Positions 16,690-25,425 of a stretch of 64,000 nucleotides of DNA are shown here, piece by piece. Position 1 is the first letter of the stretch, and the number at the start of each line of letters is the position of its first letter. The DNA is from Streptomyces sp. DG2A-72 (lineage in GTDB: Bacteria; Actinomycetota; Actinomycetes; Streptomycetales; Streptomycetaceae), in contig NZ_JASTLC010000001.1 in the NCBI RefSeq assembly GCF_030499575.1, positions 3,000,001 through 3,064,000 of the forward strand, written 5' to 3'. The translations under genes were made by a program, and so were the position numbers. Under the pieces are notes generated by a model. That model was given only the letters and a program-made list of their open reading frames with translations. It ran no database searches and was not told the origin of the DNA.

Positions 16690-17990
16690 CGTACGTCTCC
16701 GCACCGGTGGGCGACAGCCTGGCGGCGGGAAACGTCCTCAGCGGGCTGCACATCTCCTACTGGCTCCCGACCGCCGTGCTGACCGCCGCCCTGGTGATCA
16801 AACTGCCCAGCATCCTCAAGCTGTGGCGGGACCCGCTGCTGCGCGCCGTCGGCGGACTACTCCTGTTCGCCTGCGCGGTGTTCGTCTTCGCGGCCCCCGG
16901 CACCATCGCCTGGACCAACCGGGTCACCGGCGTCCCGAACATCGCGGCCCCCTGGGTGTACTCCCTGATCACCGCGCTCTCCGCGTCCTGGCTGCTGCTG
17001 GTCGTCCACTGGCGCAACGGCCGTACCGTGCGCCATGCGCAGACCCGGCGCGCGACCCGGTGGGTGGTCTCCGTCTACGCGGGTGTGGTCGTCGCGCTCT
17101 GGGTGCTGTTCGCGCTCGCGGACGTACCCGTGGAACAGATCCGGGACCTGGACACCTACTACGCCAACACGCCCTTCATGCGCGAGGAGATCCTCCTCTA
17201 CCTCATCGCGCACACCGTGGCCTGCTCGATCACGGCCCGGCTCGTCTGGAACTGGATCCGCACGGACGGCCTGGACGGCTGGCTGCGCTGGGGACTCAGG
17301 TTCCTCGGGGTCGGCTATGCGACGAACCTGCTCTTCAGCGCCGCCAAGCTCACGGCCGTCGTCGCCCGGTGGACCGGCCACGACCTGGACTGGCTGAACA
17401 CCAACGTCGCGCCGTCGGCCGCCTGCATCGCCGCCACCCTGGTGGCGACCGGCTTCATCGTCCCGCATGCCGGCCAGTACCTGCACGAACACTGGCTGGT
17501 GCGCCGCCGCCACCGCAGCCTGAGACCCCTGGCCCGCCTGATGCGGACGGTCTCGGGCAGCCGCGAGCCCTACACCCTGCGCGCGACCCCCGAGATGCGC
17601 CTGATCCGCCGCGAGACGTTCATCCGCGACGCGCTTCTCCAGCTCTCCCGGCACCTCGACGAGGACCTGCGCGGACGGTCCTACGACGCGGCTCTCGCCC
17701 TCGGTTCCGAACCCGGCCGGGCCCAGGCCCAGGCCGCCGCCGTGACGATCCTGGACGCCATGGAGGCCGAGCGGCGCTCCCCGGACAGCGACGGCACGAC
17801 CACCCCCGACACCACGTACCTGCTGCAGGAGATCCAGGCCGTGTCCGAGGCCCTGCGCAAACCCGAGGAGATCAAGGCGGTGCGCGCCCGCGCGGCCGTC
17901 CCGGCAGAGAGCACGTCCGCGCATGAGTACTGCGTCTTCCCGGGGGACAACCCCCGGACACCCGGCAGCAAAGCAGGTCGGCAAGGATGA
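16686..17990 (+). CDS. MAB_1171c-like integral membrane protein
   Basis: 434 aa. GTG start overlapping the stop of the peptidase gene. About seven or eight membrane helices occupy residues 20-270 (SYWLPTAVLTAALVIKL, LLLFACAVFVFAAPGTIAW and others). A soluble C-terminal third follows, ending in Arg/Glu-rich helices, with ETFIRDALLQLSRHLDEDL typical of this family. It is annotated as putative transporter by family habit, without proof. Coupling to the metallopeptidase suggests a membrane sensor/effector pair. Confidence 0.8.
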   Translation: MTYVSAPVGDSLAAGNVLSGLHISYWLPTAVLTAALVIKLPSILKLWRDPLLRAVGGLLLFACAVFVFAAPGTIAWTNRVTGVPNIAAPWVYSLITALSASWLLLVVHWRNGRTVRHAQTRRATRWVVSVYAGVVVALWVLFALADVPVEQIRDLDTYYANTPFMREEILLYLIAHTVACSITARLVWNWIRTDGLDGWLRWGLRFLGVGYATNLLFSAAKLTAVVARWTGHDLDWLNTNVAPSAACIAATLVATGFIVPHAGQYLHEHWLVRRRHRSLRPLARLMRTVSGSREPYTLRATPEMRLIRRETFIRDALLQLSRHLDEDLRGRSYDAALALGSEPGRAQAQAAAVTILDAMEAERRSPDSDGTTTPDTTYLLQEIQAVSEALRKPEEIKAVRARAAVPAESTSAHEYCVFPGDNPRTPGSKAGRQG

Positions 17991-18015
17991 CCGGCGTGGA
18001 CATCGCGAGGCAAGC

Positions 18016-19419
18016 TTGAGTGCACGTCCCTCCCCCGCCAGAGTCGCCGTCGTCCTCGGGGGATCTCACACCGGCATGCTCGCGGCAAGCGCCCTGGCCG
18101 GGCTCACCGACCGGGTCGTCGTCGTGGAACGCGACGAGCTGCCCGAGGAGTCCGCGCCCCGCAAGGGGCTGCCGCAGGCACGCCATGCCCACATGCTGTG
18201 GTCGGGCGGCGTCCGGGCGCTGGAAGAGCTGGTGCCGGGCGTCACCGGTGCGCTCCGGGAAGCCGGGGCGCGGAGGGCGCCGGTCACCACGGACATGGTC
18301 GCCTACTCGGCGCACGGCTGGTTCCGCCGCTGGCCGGAGTCCCACCACGTCATCCTGGCCGGGCGGGACCTCCTCGACGCCACGATCCGGGCCCAGGTCC
18401 GCACGGACGAGCGGATCGAGGTGCTCGGCGGCACGGAAGTGCTGGGGCTCCTGGGCGGCCCGGCGGCCGTCACCGGGGTCCGGGTGCGCGGGCGCGACGG
18501 CCGGGAACGCGCCGTCGAGGCCGGCCTGGTCGTCGACGCCACTGGCCGGGGCTCCGGGGCGCCCCGCTGGCTGACGGCCCTCGGGCTGCCCGCACCGCAG
18601 CGGCGCGAGGTCGACTCCGGCCTGGCGTACGCCAGCCGGCTCTACCTCGCTCCCGAGCAGGCCCGCGGCGGCTTCCCCGTCATCAACGTGCAGCCCGACG
18701 CACGGGACGGCGGCCCCGGCCGGGCGGGCTTCCTCCTGCCCATCGAGAACGGCCGCTGGATCGTCACCCTGAACGGCACTCGCGGCGGCGAGCCCTCTCC
18801 CGCGAACGAGGACTTCGTCCGCTTCGCCCGCGAGGAGCTGCGGCATCCGCTGATCGGCGACCTGCTCGCGCGGGCCGATCCGCTGTCCGACGTGGCGTTC
18901 ACCCGCACCACCGTCAACCGGCGCTACTTCTACGAGCGGATGCCGGCCTGGCCCGAGAACTTCCTGGTCCTCGGCGACGCACTCGCCGCGTACAACCCGG
19001 TCTACGGCCACGGCCTCGCCGTCGGTGCCCAAAGCGCCCTGATCCTGCGCGACATGACACGCCGTCACGGATGGGCGGCACCCGGGCTGTCCCGTCGTAT
19101 CCAGAAGGCGGTGGCCCGGCCGGTCGGGGCGGCGTGGGATCTGGCGACAGGGCAGGACGTGTTCTACCCGGGGGCGACGGAGAACGGGCCGACGCTGCGG
19201 GACCGCGTGCTGACCGCGTATGTCGACCGGCTCCTGTACACGGCCACGGGCAACGGACGGATCGCCCGCCGCGTGACCGACGTGACGTCGCTGGAGCGGC
19301 GGGCGGAGGTGTTGCTCACTCCGTCGGTTCTGCTGGCGGCGGCGGTGGGGCCGTTGAAGCCGCCACTGAGCGGACCGCCGTTGACCGGGGACGAGTTGAA
19401 GCGGGCGGGCCTGCGGTGA
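18016..19419 (+). CDS. FAD-dependent oxidoreductase/monooxygenase-like protein
   Basis: 467 aa from TTG at 18016, picked for GAGG 6 nt upstream; a start at 17923 would overlap the previous gene. FAD-binding motif VVLGGSHTGMLAASALA, the RKGLPQARHAHMLWSGG segment, and the second FAD motif GDALAAYNPVYGHGLAVGAQ near residue 320. The family includes aromatic hydroxylases and epoxidases. It follows the MAB_1171c-like gene closely and may be in the same transcript. Substrate unknown. Confidence 0.82.
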   Translation: MSARPSPARVAVVLGGSHTGMLAASALAGLTDRVVVVERDELPEESAPRKGLPQARHAHMLWSGGVRALEELVPGVTGALREAGARRAPVTTDMVAYSAHGWFRRWPESHHVILAGRDLLDATIRAQVRTDERIEVLGGTEVLGLLGGPAAVTGVRVRGRDGRERAVEAGLVVDATGRGSGAPRWLTALGLPAPQRREVDSGLAYASRLYLAPEQARGGFPVINVQPDARDGGPGRAGFLLPIENGRWIVTLNGTRGGEPSPANEDFVRFAREELRHPLIGDLLARADPLSDVAFTRTTVNRRYFYERMPAWPENFLVLGDALAAYNPVYGHGLAVGAQSALILRDMTRRHGWAAPGLSRRIQKAVARPVGAAWDLATGQDVFYPGATENGPTLRDRVLTAYVDRLLYTATGNGRIARRVTDVTSLERRAEVLLTPSVLLAAAVGPLKPPLSGPPLTGDELKRAGLR

Positions 19420-19437
19420 ACCCGCGCGCGAGGGGCG

Positions 19438-20286
19438 TCAGCCGGCGAACGCCGGCTGCGCCAGCCCCTTTCCGGCCCCCGGCACCACCAGCAGCGAACC
19501 CGCCACCGGGTGCGGGGACTCAAGGCCCACCCGCGCCGTCGTGATGTACAGGTCGGTCAGGTCCGCACCCCCGAACGCGCATGCCGTGACCCGCGGGGTC
19601 GGAAGGGTGATCGCCCGGTCCAGCTCGCCGTCCGGCGTGTAGCGGCGTACCGCTGCGCCGTCCCACAGTGCCACCCACACACAGCCGTCGGCGTCGACGG
19701 TGAGGCCGTCGGGGAAGCCCGCGCCCTCCTCGATCGCGACGAACGGGCGGCGCCCGGAGACCCGCCCCGCCTCGTGGTCGAAGACGTCGACACGGCGGGT
19801 CGGCGAGTCGATGTAGTACATCCGGCGTCCGTCGGGGCTCCACCCGGTGCCGTTGCTGACGGCCACGTCGTCGAGGACGGCCTCGACGGATCCGTCACCG
19901 GAGACACGGGACAGGGTGCCGCCGCCCGGCGCTTCGTCGTACCGCATGGTGCCCGCCCAGAGCGATCCGTCGGGTGCGACGGCGGCGTCGTTGGCGCGGC
20001 GGCCGGGGACGCGTTCGCGGTGCAGCCAGCGGAAGCCTCCGTCCGCGTCCAGCAGTCCCACACCGTCCACGAGGTTGAGGACGAGCCCTCCGCCGACGCG
20101 CGGCTTGGCGGCGCCCACGTGCTGGTCGACGATCCGCAGCGTTCGCCGGCCGGTCGCGGGATCGTACGTGTGCACCCGCCCCCCGAGGATGTCGACCCAG
20201 ATCAGCCGCCCGGCCGCCGCGTCCCAGGTCGGGCCCTCGCCGAGGGTCGCCTCGGCCCGTACCGCCACTTCGTACTTGTGCGTCAT
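19438..20286 (-). CDS. SMP-30/gluconolactonase-family lactonase
   Basis: 282 aa. Six-bladed propeller family: LGEGPTWD holds the first metal-binding Glu, ANDAAVAPDGSLWAGTM the Asn/Asp region, and SNGTGWSPDGRRMYYIDSPTR and FPDGLTVDADGCVWVALWDG the remaining ligands. It hydrolyses a sugar acid lactone or a similar ester. It is coupled to the IclR regulator upstream by ATGA, so the regulator and the lactonase form one unit. The substrate cannot be read from sequence. Confidence 0.9.
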   Translation of the reverse strand: MTHKYEVAVRAEATLGEGPTWDAAAGRLIWVDILGGRVHTYDPATGRRTLRIVDQHVGAAKPRVGGGLVLNLVDGVGLLDADGGFRWLHRERVPGRRANDAAVAPDGSLWAGTMRYDEAPGGGTLSRVSGDGSVEAVLDDVAVSNGTGWSPDGRRMYYIDSPTRRVDVFDHEAGRVSGRRPFVAIEEGAGFPDGLTVDADGCVWVALWDGAAVRRYTPDGELDRAITLPTPRVTACAFGGADLTDLYITTARVGLESPHPVAGSLLVVPGAGKGLAQPAFAG

Positions 20287-21056
20287 CCCACGCTCCGGTG
20301 ACCGAGCCGCTCGGACAGTTCGGCCGCGCCCTTGGCGGCGAGCTGCTCCAGCTCACCGCGCCGCTCGTCGCTCCAGCGGATCATCGGCACGGAGATGGAC
20401 AGCGCGGCGACGACCTGCCCGGTACGGTCCCGGACGGGCGCGGCGACGCAGGAGACGTCGGGGTTGGACTCCCGGCGCTCGACCGCGAGCCCTCGCTCCC
20501 GGATCTCGTTGAGGGTCTCGCGCAGGGCTGCCGGGTCGGTGATGCTGTTCGGGGTCATCGCGACCAGCTGGGCGTCGTCCGGGATGCGCGCGGTGAGTTC
20601 CTTGTCGGGAAGGGAGGCCAGCAGCATCTTGCCGACGGAGGTGCAGTGCGCGGGCAGCCGGCGTCCGGCGGCGGAGACCATCCGCACGGCGTGCGTCGAG
20701 TCGACCTTGGCGATGTAGATGACGTCGGTGCCCTCGAGGATCGCCACATGCACGGTCTCGTCGCAGGTCTCGGCGACCGAGCGGGCGACCTGCTGTCCCT
20801 CGGCGGCGAGGTCCAGCTGCTCGGCGTACCGGCTGCCGAGCTGGTACGGCCGTACGCCGAGCCGGTACCGTCCCGGCTGGCCCGGTACCTGGACGATGTA
20901 GGACCGGGCGGCGAGCGTGGTGACCAGCTCGTGCACGGTGGTGCGCGGCAGTTGCAGCTTGCGCACGATGTCGGGGGCGGAGAGCGTGCCGTCTCCGTCG
21001 AGGAAGAGCTCGAGAATATCGAGAGCCCGGGTCACGGCAGGTACAAGACGTCCCAC
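20283..21056 (-). CDS. IclR-family regulator of the SMP-30 gene
   Basis: 257 aa from GTG at 21056, which has GGGAGGGGG about 8 nt upstream. Winged helix residues 8-65 (AVTRALDILELFLDGDGTLS, LPRTTVHELVTTLAARSYI), then the effector domain with AHCTSVGKMLLASLPD and SCVAAPVRDRTGQVVAALSIS. It overlaps the lactonase gene. The upstream dyad at 21073-21113 is a likely self-operator. Confidence 0.9.
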   Translation of the reverse strand: MGRLVPAVTRALDILELFLDGDGTLSAPDIVRKLQLPRTTVHELVTTLAARSYIVQVPGQPGRYRLGVRPYQLGSRYAEQLDLAAEGQQVARSVAETCDETVHVAILEGTDVIYIAKVDSTHAVRMVSAAGRRLPAHCTSVGKMLLASLPDKELTARIPDDAQLVAMTPNSITDPAALRETLNEIRERGLAVERRESNPDVSCVAAPVRDRTGQVVAALSISVPMIRWSDERRGELEQLAAKGAAELSERLGHRSVG

Positions 21057-21072
21057 GTCCGGCCCCCTCCCT

Positions 21073-21113
21073 TGTGTTCGAGATTTCAACAGGCGATCGG
21101 AATAACGAACACA
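21073..21113. promoter_or_regulatory. Dyad upstream of the IclR gene
   Basis: TGTGTTCG (21073-21080) and its perfect complement CGAACACA (21106-21113) are centred 33 bp apart, about three helical turns, just before the IclR start. This suits a pair of half-sites for an IclR dimer or tetramer. No direct proof. Confidence 0.45.
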
Positions 21114-21156
21114 GGCTACTCAAGGTGTGTTTGCCTGGGCAATGGGGAGGCACCCA

Positions 21157-22398
21157 TCACCCCTGTACCTCCCCCAGCCTCCCCCGCAACCGCTGCGCCC
21201 TCAGCACCAGCTCCAGCTCGAAGCGGCGGTCCGGGTCGTCGATCTCGTCGCCCCACAGTTCGCGGATCTGGCGCAGGCGGTAGCGGACGGTCTGAGGGTG
21301 AACGCCCAGGCGGGCCGCCACCTCGGGGGCTCCGCCGCGGGTCTCCAGCCAGGCCAGCAGAGTCTGGGCGAGACGGCGGCCGTGGGTGGGGCCGCAGTGG
21401 GCGAGGGGGGCGAGGCAGCGCAGGGCGAGGTCGTCGAGGAGTTCCTCGGGCTGGAGCAGGACCAGCGCCTCGGTGTGCTCGGTGCAGTACAGGACGTCAC
21501 CGGCAGGCAGCAGACGGCGTTCCATCAGGCGTACGGCCGCCTCCGCCCAGCGCAGTGACTTCGCCGCGTCCGCCAGGGGTACCGGAGGGCCGATGGCGCC
21601 GGACCAGCCGGTCAGGGCGCGGTGCAGGAGTTCGGGGCGGCCGGCGGCGTCCGGTTCGGGGACGACCATGCGGGGCTGCTCGTACTCCATGTCGAGGAGG
21701 ACGCCCTGGCCCACGGCGGGGGCGACGGCCTCCCGGGCCGGGCGCAGCAGGACGCCCACCGCGACCTTCTCCGGCAGCGGCCAGCCGATCCGGGCGGCCC
21801 GTTCGGTGAGCGCGTCGGCCGGGTCGCCGCGGTGGTGCTCGGCGAGCAGGAGTTCCATCAGCCGGCGTTGCAGCCTCAGCCGTTCTCCGGCCTGCCGCGC
21901 CGCCGCCTCCGCATAGCCTCGTACCGACTGGTCGACCAGGCCGTCGAGGTACTCGTAGCCCGCGTCGACCAGCTCGTACATCGCCGGGGGCGGGATATTC
22001 ACGCGCTGGCCGATCTCGGCGAAACGGCGCCAGGCCAGTCGTACACCCATTCGGTAGATCGCCTGCAGCGAGTCCAGACTGCGACCGTTGAGGCCCTCGC
22101 CTCGGCCGAACTCCTGGAAGACGCCCGGCGGCACGGTCGGGCGGCCCTCCGCGGTCTCCAGGTGCTGGACGAAGACCTCGATGGCGCGGCGGATGCCGAC
22201 CAGGGCCATCGGCTCGCCGGACTCGTCGAGGACGACCGGCAGATGGGGGTACTCGCGGCGGATCTCGCGCAGGATCTCCTCGGCCAGGTCGGGCGCCTCG
22301 GACATGGCGATCGCGGCGAAGCGGCGGACCTGGAGGCGAGGCACATCGAGCCACGCCGAGCGGGTGGACACTGCCGGGGAGCGGGCAGGCTGTGTCAT
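21157..22398 (-). CDS. PucR-family helix-turn-helix regulator
   Basis: 413 aa. The N-terminal 180 residues are a helical RsbRD-like sensor region (IRREYPHLPVVLDESGEPMALV, YRMGVRLAWRRFAEIGQRV), the middle a GGDEF-like fold, and the C-terminus the PucR helix-turn-helix TLLAWLETRGGAPEVAARLG followed by HPQTVRYRLRQIRELWG. Such proteins activate transport or catabolic genes. The small membrane-protein gene lies just upstream, transcribed in the same direction. Confidence 0.88.
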   Translation of the reverse strand: MTQPARSPAVSTRSAWLDVPRLQVRRFAAIAMSEAPDLAEEILREIRREYPHLPVVLDESGEPMALVGIRRAIEVFVQHLETAEGRPTVPPGVFQEFGRGEGLNGRSLDSLQAIYRMGVRLAWRRFAEIGQRVNIPPPAMYELVDAGYEYLDGLVDQSVRGYAEAAARQAGERLRLQRRLMELLLAEHHRGDPADALTERAARIGWPLPEKVAVGVLLRPAREAVAPAVGQGVLLDMEYEQPRMVVPEPDAAGRPELLHRALTGWSGAIGPPVPLADAAKSLRWAEAAVRLMERRLLPAGDVLYCTEHTEALVLLQPEELLDDLALRCLAPLAHCGPTHGRRLAQTLLAWLETRGGAPEVAARLGVHPQTVRYRLRQIRELWGDEIDDPDRRFELELVLRAQRLRGRLGEVQG

Positions 22399-22556
22399 TG
22401 GCTTCGCCTCCGGGGCGCTACAGCCGGTGTCGAGAGGGCGACCGTGCTCAGCCCCTCCTTCGTCGGGCCTCCGCGCTCCCCCACGCTCGGCTTCGCTCGC
22501 GCGGGGGGACCCCCACGCCCTCCCGACACCGGCGCGCCCCTGCGGCTCCGCACCGG

Positions 22557-22709
22557 TCAGCTCCCCTGGCCGGCTTGCTCGTAGGTGATCAGGGGGGTGT
22601 TCGGTTGGTCGGGGGTCGCCTCCAGGAGCGCGACGATGCCGAGGGCGGCTCCTACGGCCAGTGCGGCGGCGGCCGCCACCGTGAGCGCTGCGGCGAGCAG
22701 TCTGGACAT
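22557..22709 (-). CDS. Small single-span membrane protein, 50 aa
   Basis: ATG at 22709 with AAGG 10 nt upstream. The product MSRLLAAALTVAAAAALAVG continues as one alanine-rich helix and ends in a hydrophilic tail TPDQPNTPLITYEQAGQGS. No family recognised; it resembles the tiny DUF2613-type proteins of actinobacteria. It lies between the PucR gene and the divergent DUF3068 gene. Confidence 0.65.
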   Translation of the reverse strand: MSRLLAAALTVAAAAALAVGAALGIVALLEATPDQPNTPLITYEQAGQGS

Positions 22710-22727
22710 CTCGGGTCAGCCTTTCCG

Positions 22728-22757
22728 GACATTTCTAGACGCATCTGGACACATCTA
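22728..22757. repeat. Three tandem 10-bp repeats in a divergent promoter
   Basis: GACATTTCTA, GACGCATCTG and GACACATCTA follow one another with no gap. A period of one helical turn places all three on the same DNA face, 19-48 bp upstream of the small membrane-protein start. This looks like a regulator-binding array. Confidence 0.55.
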
Positions 22758-22827
22758 GAGGTACTCGAAAGGTCGCCCTCACCCTTGCACCGGCCCCGTC
22801 CGGCAAAGGTTCAGTCTTGACTTTCCA

Positions 22828-22857
22828 TTGACACTCCGTCAAGGGTGCGCCTACGGT
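22828..22857 (+). promoter_or_regulatory. Promoter of the DUF3068 gene
   Basis: -35 TTGACA (22828-22833), 18-nt spacer, -10 TACGGT (22852-22857), 65 bp before the ATG at 22923. It fits the Streptomyces housekeeping sigma consensus. Confidence 0.65.
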
Positions 22858-22922
22858 TCCCGGCGCAGACGGGTTCGCGCGCACTGTTCCCCCAGCACAC
22901 CCCAAGCCTTTGGAGTGCCAGG

Positions 22923-23912
22923 ATGCGCCGTACTGCCTCACCTCTCTCGCTGATCCTGCTCGGCCTCGGCACGTTCCTGCTGGTGCTGGCGCCCCTGCTG
23001 GCCTGGTACGTGGAGCCGCGTGCCGCCGTGAATCCGATCGACATCGACCAGACCGCCGTTTACAAGGGCACGGGTTCCGTCTTCGACGTGGAGCAGGTCG
23101 AGACCGTCCCCGATCAGGCCATCACCATCACCCAGCGCGTCCGCGGCGACGTCGCCGCGAGCGAGCGCAGCGGACGGGCCGCGGTCTGGGACGTGACGAC
23201 CACCGTCGACACGGACAAGTCACTGCCGGCGGCCGATCCGCACGACGCGCTTGACTTCGTACCGCACCGCTGGGTCAGCGACCGCCGGACCAACCGGCCG
23301 GTGCACTGCTGCGGCGAGACGCCGTACATCGAGGGCGAGGCGTATCTGAAGTTCCCCTTCGACGTGCAGAAACGCGACTACCAGTGGTGGGACAACACCG
23401 GCGGGCGCACGGTCACGCTGCGGTACCGGGACGAGAAGAAGATCCAGGGGTACGAGGGCTATCGGTTCACCGCAACCGTTCCGGCCACCAAGACCGGAAC
23501 GCGACTCGTGCCCGGCGCCATCATCGACCAGCCCGAGCGGTCCCAGGTCTTCGCCGAGGAGTGGTACGCCAACCACGGCATCGAGCTGGTCGTCGACCAG
23601 GCCACCGGCCGGGTGCTCTACGCCCAGACCGGCCCCCGCCGGACGCTGCGCGCGCCGGGCGGGGACAAGGACGCGGCGGTGCTCCTGGACAGCCCGAAGA
23701 TCGCGTTCACGGACGAGACACAGGAGTTCGCTGTGGAGCGGGCCAAGGAGGACAGCGGGCAGCTGCGCCTGGTGGGGCGGACCCTGCCGGTGGGGGCGGC
23801 CGTGGCCGGATTCGTCCTCGCGGCGGTGGGTGGCGTTCTGGTGATACGTGGGCGGAAACATCCGGAAAACACCGAGGAATCCGAACAATACCCACCGACC
23901 CTCACGATGTGA
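22923..23912 (+). CDS. DUF3068 (PorA-like) membrane-anchored protein
   Basis: 329 aa. ATG at 22923 with GGAG 8 nt upstream. Helix near the N-terminus (SLILLGLGTFLLVLAPLLAW), a large extracytoplasmic domain with a repeated beta-rich layout (VNPIDIDQTAVYKGTGSVFD, GQLRLVGRTLPVG) and a C-terminal helix followed by a short charged tail. This is the DUF3068 pattern, grouped with PorA-like proteins in actinobacteria. Function unknown. It has its own promoter at 22828-22857. Confidence 0.85.
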   Translation: MRRTASPLSLILLGLGTFLLVLAPLLAWYVEPRAAVNPIDIDQTAVYKGTGSVFDVEQVETVPDQAITITQRVRGDVAASERSGRAAVWDVTTTVDTDKSLPAADPHDALDFVPHRWVSDRRTNRPVHCCGETPYIEGEAYLKFPFDVQKRDYQWWDNTGGRTVTLRYRDEKKIQGYEGYRFTATVPATKTGTRLVPGAIIDQPERSQVFAEEWYANHGIELVVDQATGRVLYAQTGPRRTLRAPGGDKDAAVLLDSPKIAFTDETQEFAVERAKEDSGQLRLVGRTLPVGAAVAGFVLAAVGGVLVIRGRKHPENTEESEQYPPTLTM

Positions 23913-24166
23913 TGTGGCGTCAGCTCCACAAAGCCCGGAAATTGTCACGCCGGTGAGTAGCAGCTTCGAACCGCTGGGCGAAAACTGTCCACCCCCACAA
24001 CTGAACACAGTGCGCCCACACCCTGCTCACAGGAAAGTCCGCTCCGTTCACAGGAGGAGTCCACGCCTTCCCAGGCGAAATCCACCCCACCCCCACAAGC
24101 ACCACCCCCACCCCATGTGCCACTCCCCCCACTGAGTTCCGCACCCTGAGACGAGTTGGAGCACCG
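23913..24166. other. Intergenic region before the glycan operon
   Basis: 254 bp with C-rich CCACCCCCAC-type tracts and no gene. It should contain the promoter of the 24167-35498 operon; I see no convincing -35/-10 pair. GGAG lies 7 nt before the first ATG. Confidence 0.5.
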
Positions 24167-25321
24167 ATGCCCCAGCACGTGCCTTCCCGGCTGCGCGCCG
24201 CACTCCCCCGGGCGCCGCAGCACCCCCCGGCGCTCCCCCCACCTCCGCGCCGAATCGTTTTCCTCGCCCATCGGGACCTGGGCAATCCTGCCGCCGGCGG
24301 TTCCGAGCTGCTTGTCGACCGGCTCGCCGACGGACTGACCCGCCTGGGCCACCAGGTGACCCTGCTGTGCGGCGGCCCGGCCGCCTTCCGTGACTACCGG
24401 GTCGTGTCGGCGGGCGGTGAGTACGGCCATTTCCTGCGCGCCCGTTCCGCCTTCGCCCGGCAGGTCGGCGACTGCGATCTGCTGGTCGAGGTGTGCAACG
24501 GCATGCCGTACTTCGCGCCGATGTGGCATCGCGGGCCGACGATGTGCCTGGTCAACCATGTCCACACAGATCTCTGGAAGATGCGGTTCGGCGGCGGGCC
24601 GCTGGCGCCGGCCGCCCGGATCGGGCGAAGACTCGAACACTGGGCGCTGACCGGTGCGCAGCACCGGAGTCTGATGGTCGCCGTCTCCCCCTCGACAGCG
24701 CATGCCCTGCGCGCCATCGGCGTCGAACGGGACCGGATCCGTGTCGTCCACAACGGGGTCGAGGACCCCGGTCCGCGCGCCGACCGCTCGCCCGATCCGC
24801 TGTTCGTGGCGGTGGGGCGGCTCGTCGAATACAAGCGGATCGATCTGCTGCTGCGGCTGTGGGAGCGGGTGCGGCCGGTGACGGGCGGGCGGCTGGTGAT
24901 CGTCGGCGACGGGCCCGAGCGCGGGCGGCTGGAACAACTCGCCGGTGCGGGCGTGGAGTTCACCGGGCATGTCAGCGAGGCCGAGAAACACCGGCTGCTG
25001 TGTGCGGCGTGGCTGCTCGTGCATCCCTCCGCGGTGGAGGGGTGGGGGCTGGTCGTCACGGAGGCCGCGGCGCGGGAGACACCGGCGATCGCCTTCGATG
25101 TGCCGGGGCTTCGTGACTCCGTCGTGGACGGGGAGACGGGGGTTCTTGCGCATGGGGAGTCCTCGTTCGCGGCGGCGTGGTGCACGCTTGCGCTCTCGGA
25201 GCATCGCCGGGAGCTGATGGGGAAGGCGGCGCGGGACCGGGCGGCACGCTATCGCTGGGATCGGACGGTTCGGCAGTTCCGTGCGGTTGCCTCTGAGGCG
25301 GTGCGGAGTGGGGCGCCGTGA
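24167..25321 (+). CDS. GT4 glycosyltransferase
   Basis: 384 aa. Two Rossmann-like domains: the N-terminal acceptor half opens RRIVFLAHRDLGNPAAGGSE with the GGSE loop typical of GT4. The donor half has FVAVGRLVEYKRIDLLLRLW and the E-x7-E site HPSAVEGWGLVVTEAAARET near residue 295. It is a retaining transferase using a nucleotide-sugar, acting at the cytoplasmic face. As the first gene of the run it may start or extend the lipid-linked glycan that later gene products modify. Confidence 0.92.
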   Translation: MPQHVPSRLRAALPRAPQHPPALPPPPRRIVFLAHRDLGNPAAGGSELLVDRLADGLTRLGHQVTLLCGGPAAFRDYRVVSAGGEYGHFLRARSAFARQVGDCDLLVEVCNGMPYFAPMWHRGPTMCLVNHVHTDLWKMRFGGGPLAPAARIGRRLEHWALTGAQHRSLMVAVSPSTAHALRAIGVERDRIRVVHNGVEDPGPRADRSPDPLFVAVGRLVEYKRIDLLLRLWERVRPVTGGRLVIVGDGPERGRLEQLAGAGVEFTGHVSEAEKHRLLCAAWLLVHPSAVEGWGLVVTEAAARETPAIAFDVPGLRDSVVDGETGVLAHGESSFAAAWCTLALSEHRRELMGKAARDRAARYRWDRTVRQFRAVASEAVRSGAP

Positions 25322-25357
25322 CGCCTATTCGCCGTGGCGGTCAGGCCGGGTTGCGAC

Positions 25358-25410
25358 TGCGGGTCCGTGGTGGCTGGTCGCGCAGTTCCCCGCGCCCCTA
25401 TCGGGGCGCC
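25358..25410. repeat. Streptomyces intergenic repeat, copy 2
   Basis: Begins TGCGGGTCCGTGGTGGCTGG and ends CCCGCGCCCCTATCGGGGCG; it matches copy 1 at 11691-11760 at both ends. It has been placed between the GT4 gene and the methyltransferase gene and occupies the only large gap in this operon, possibly as a partial attenuator. Confidence 0.6.
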
Positions 25411-25425
25411 CCAGCACGTCGGCAA

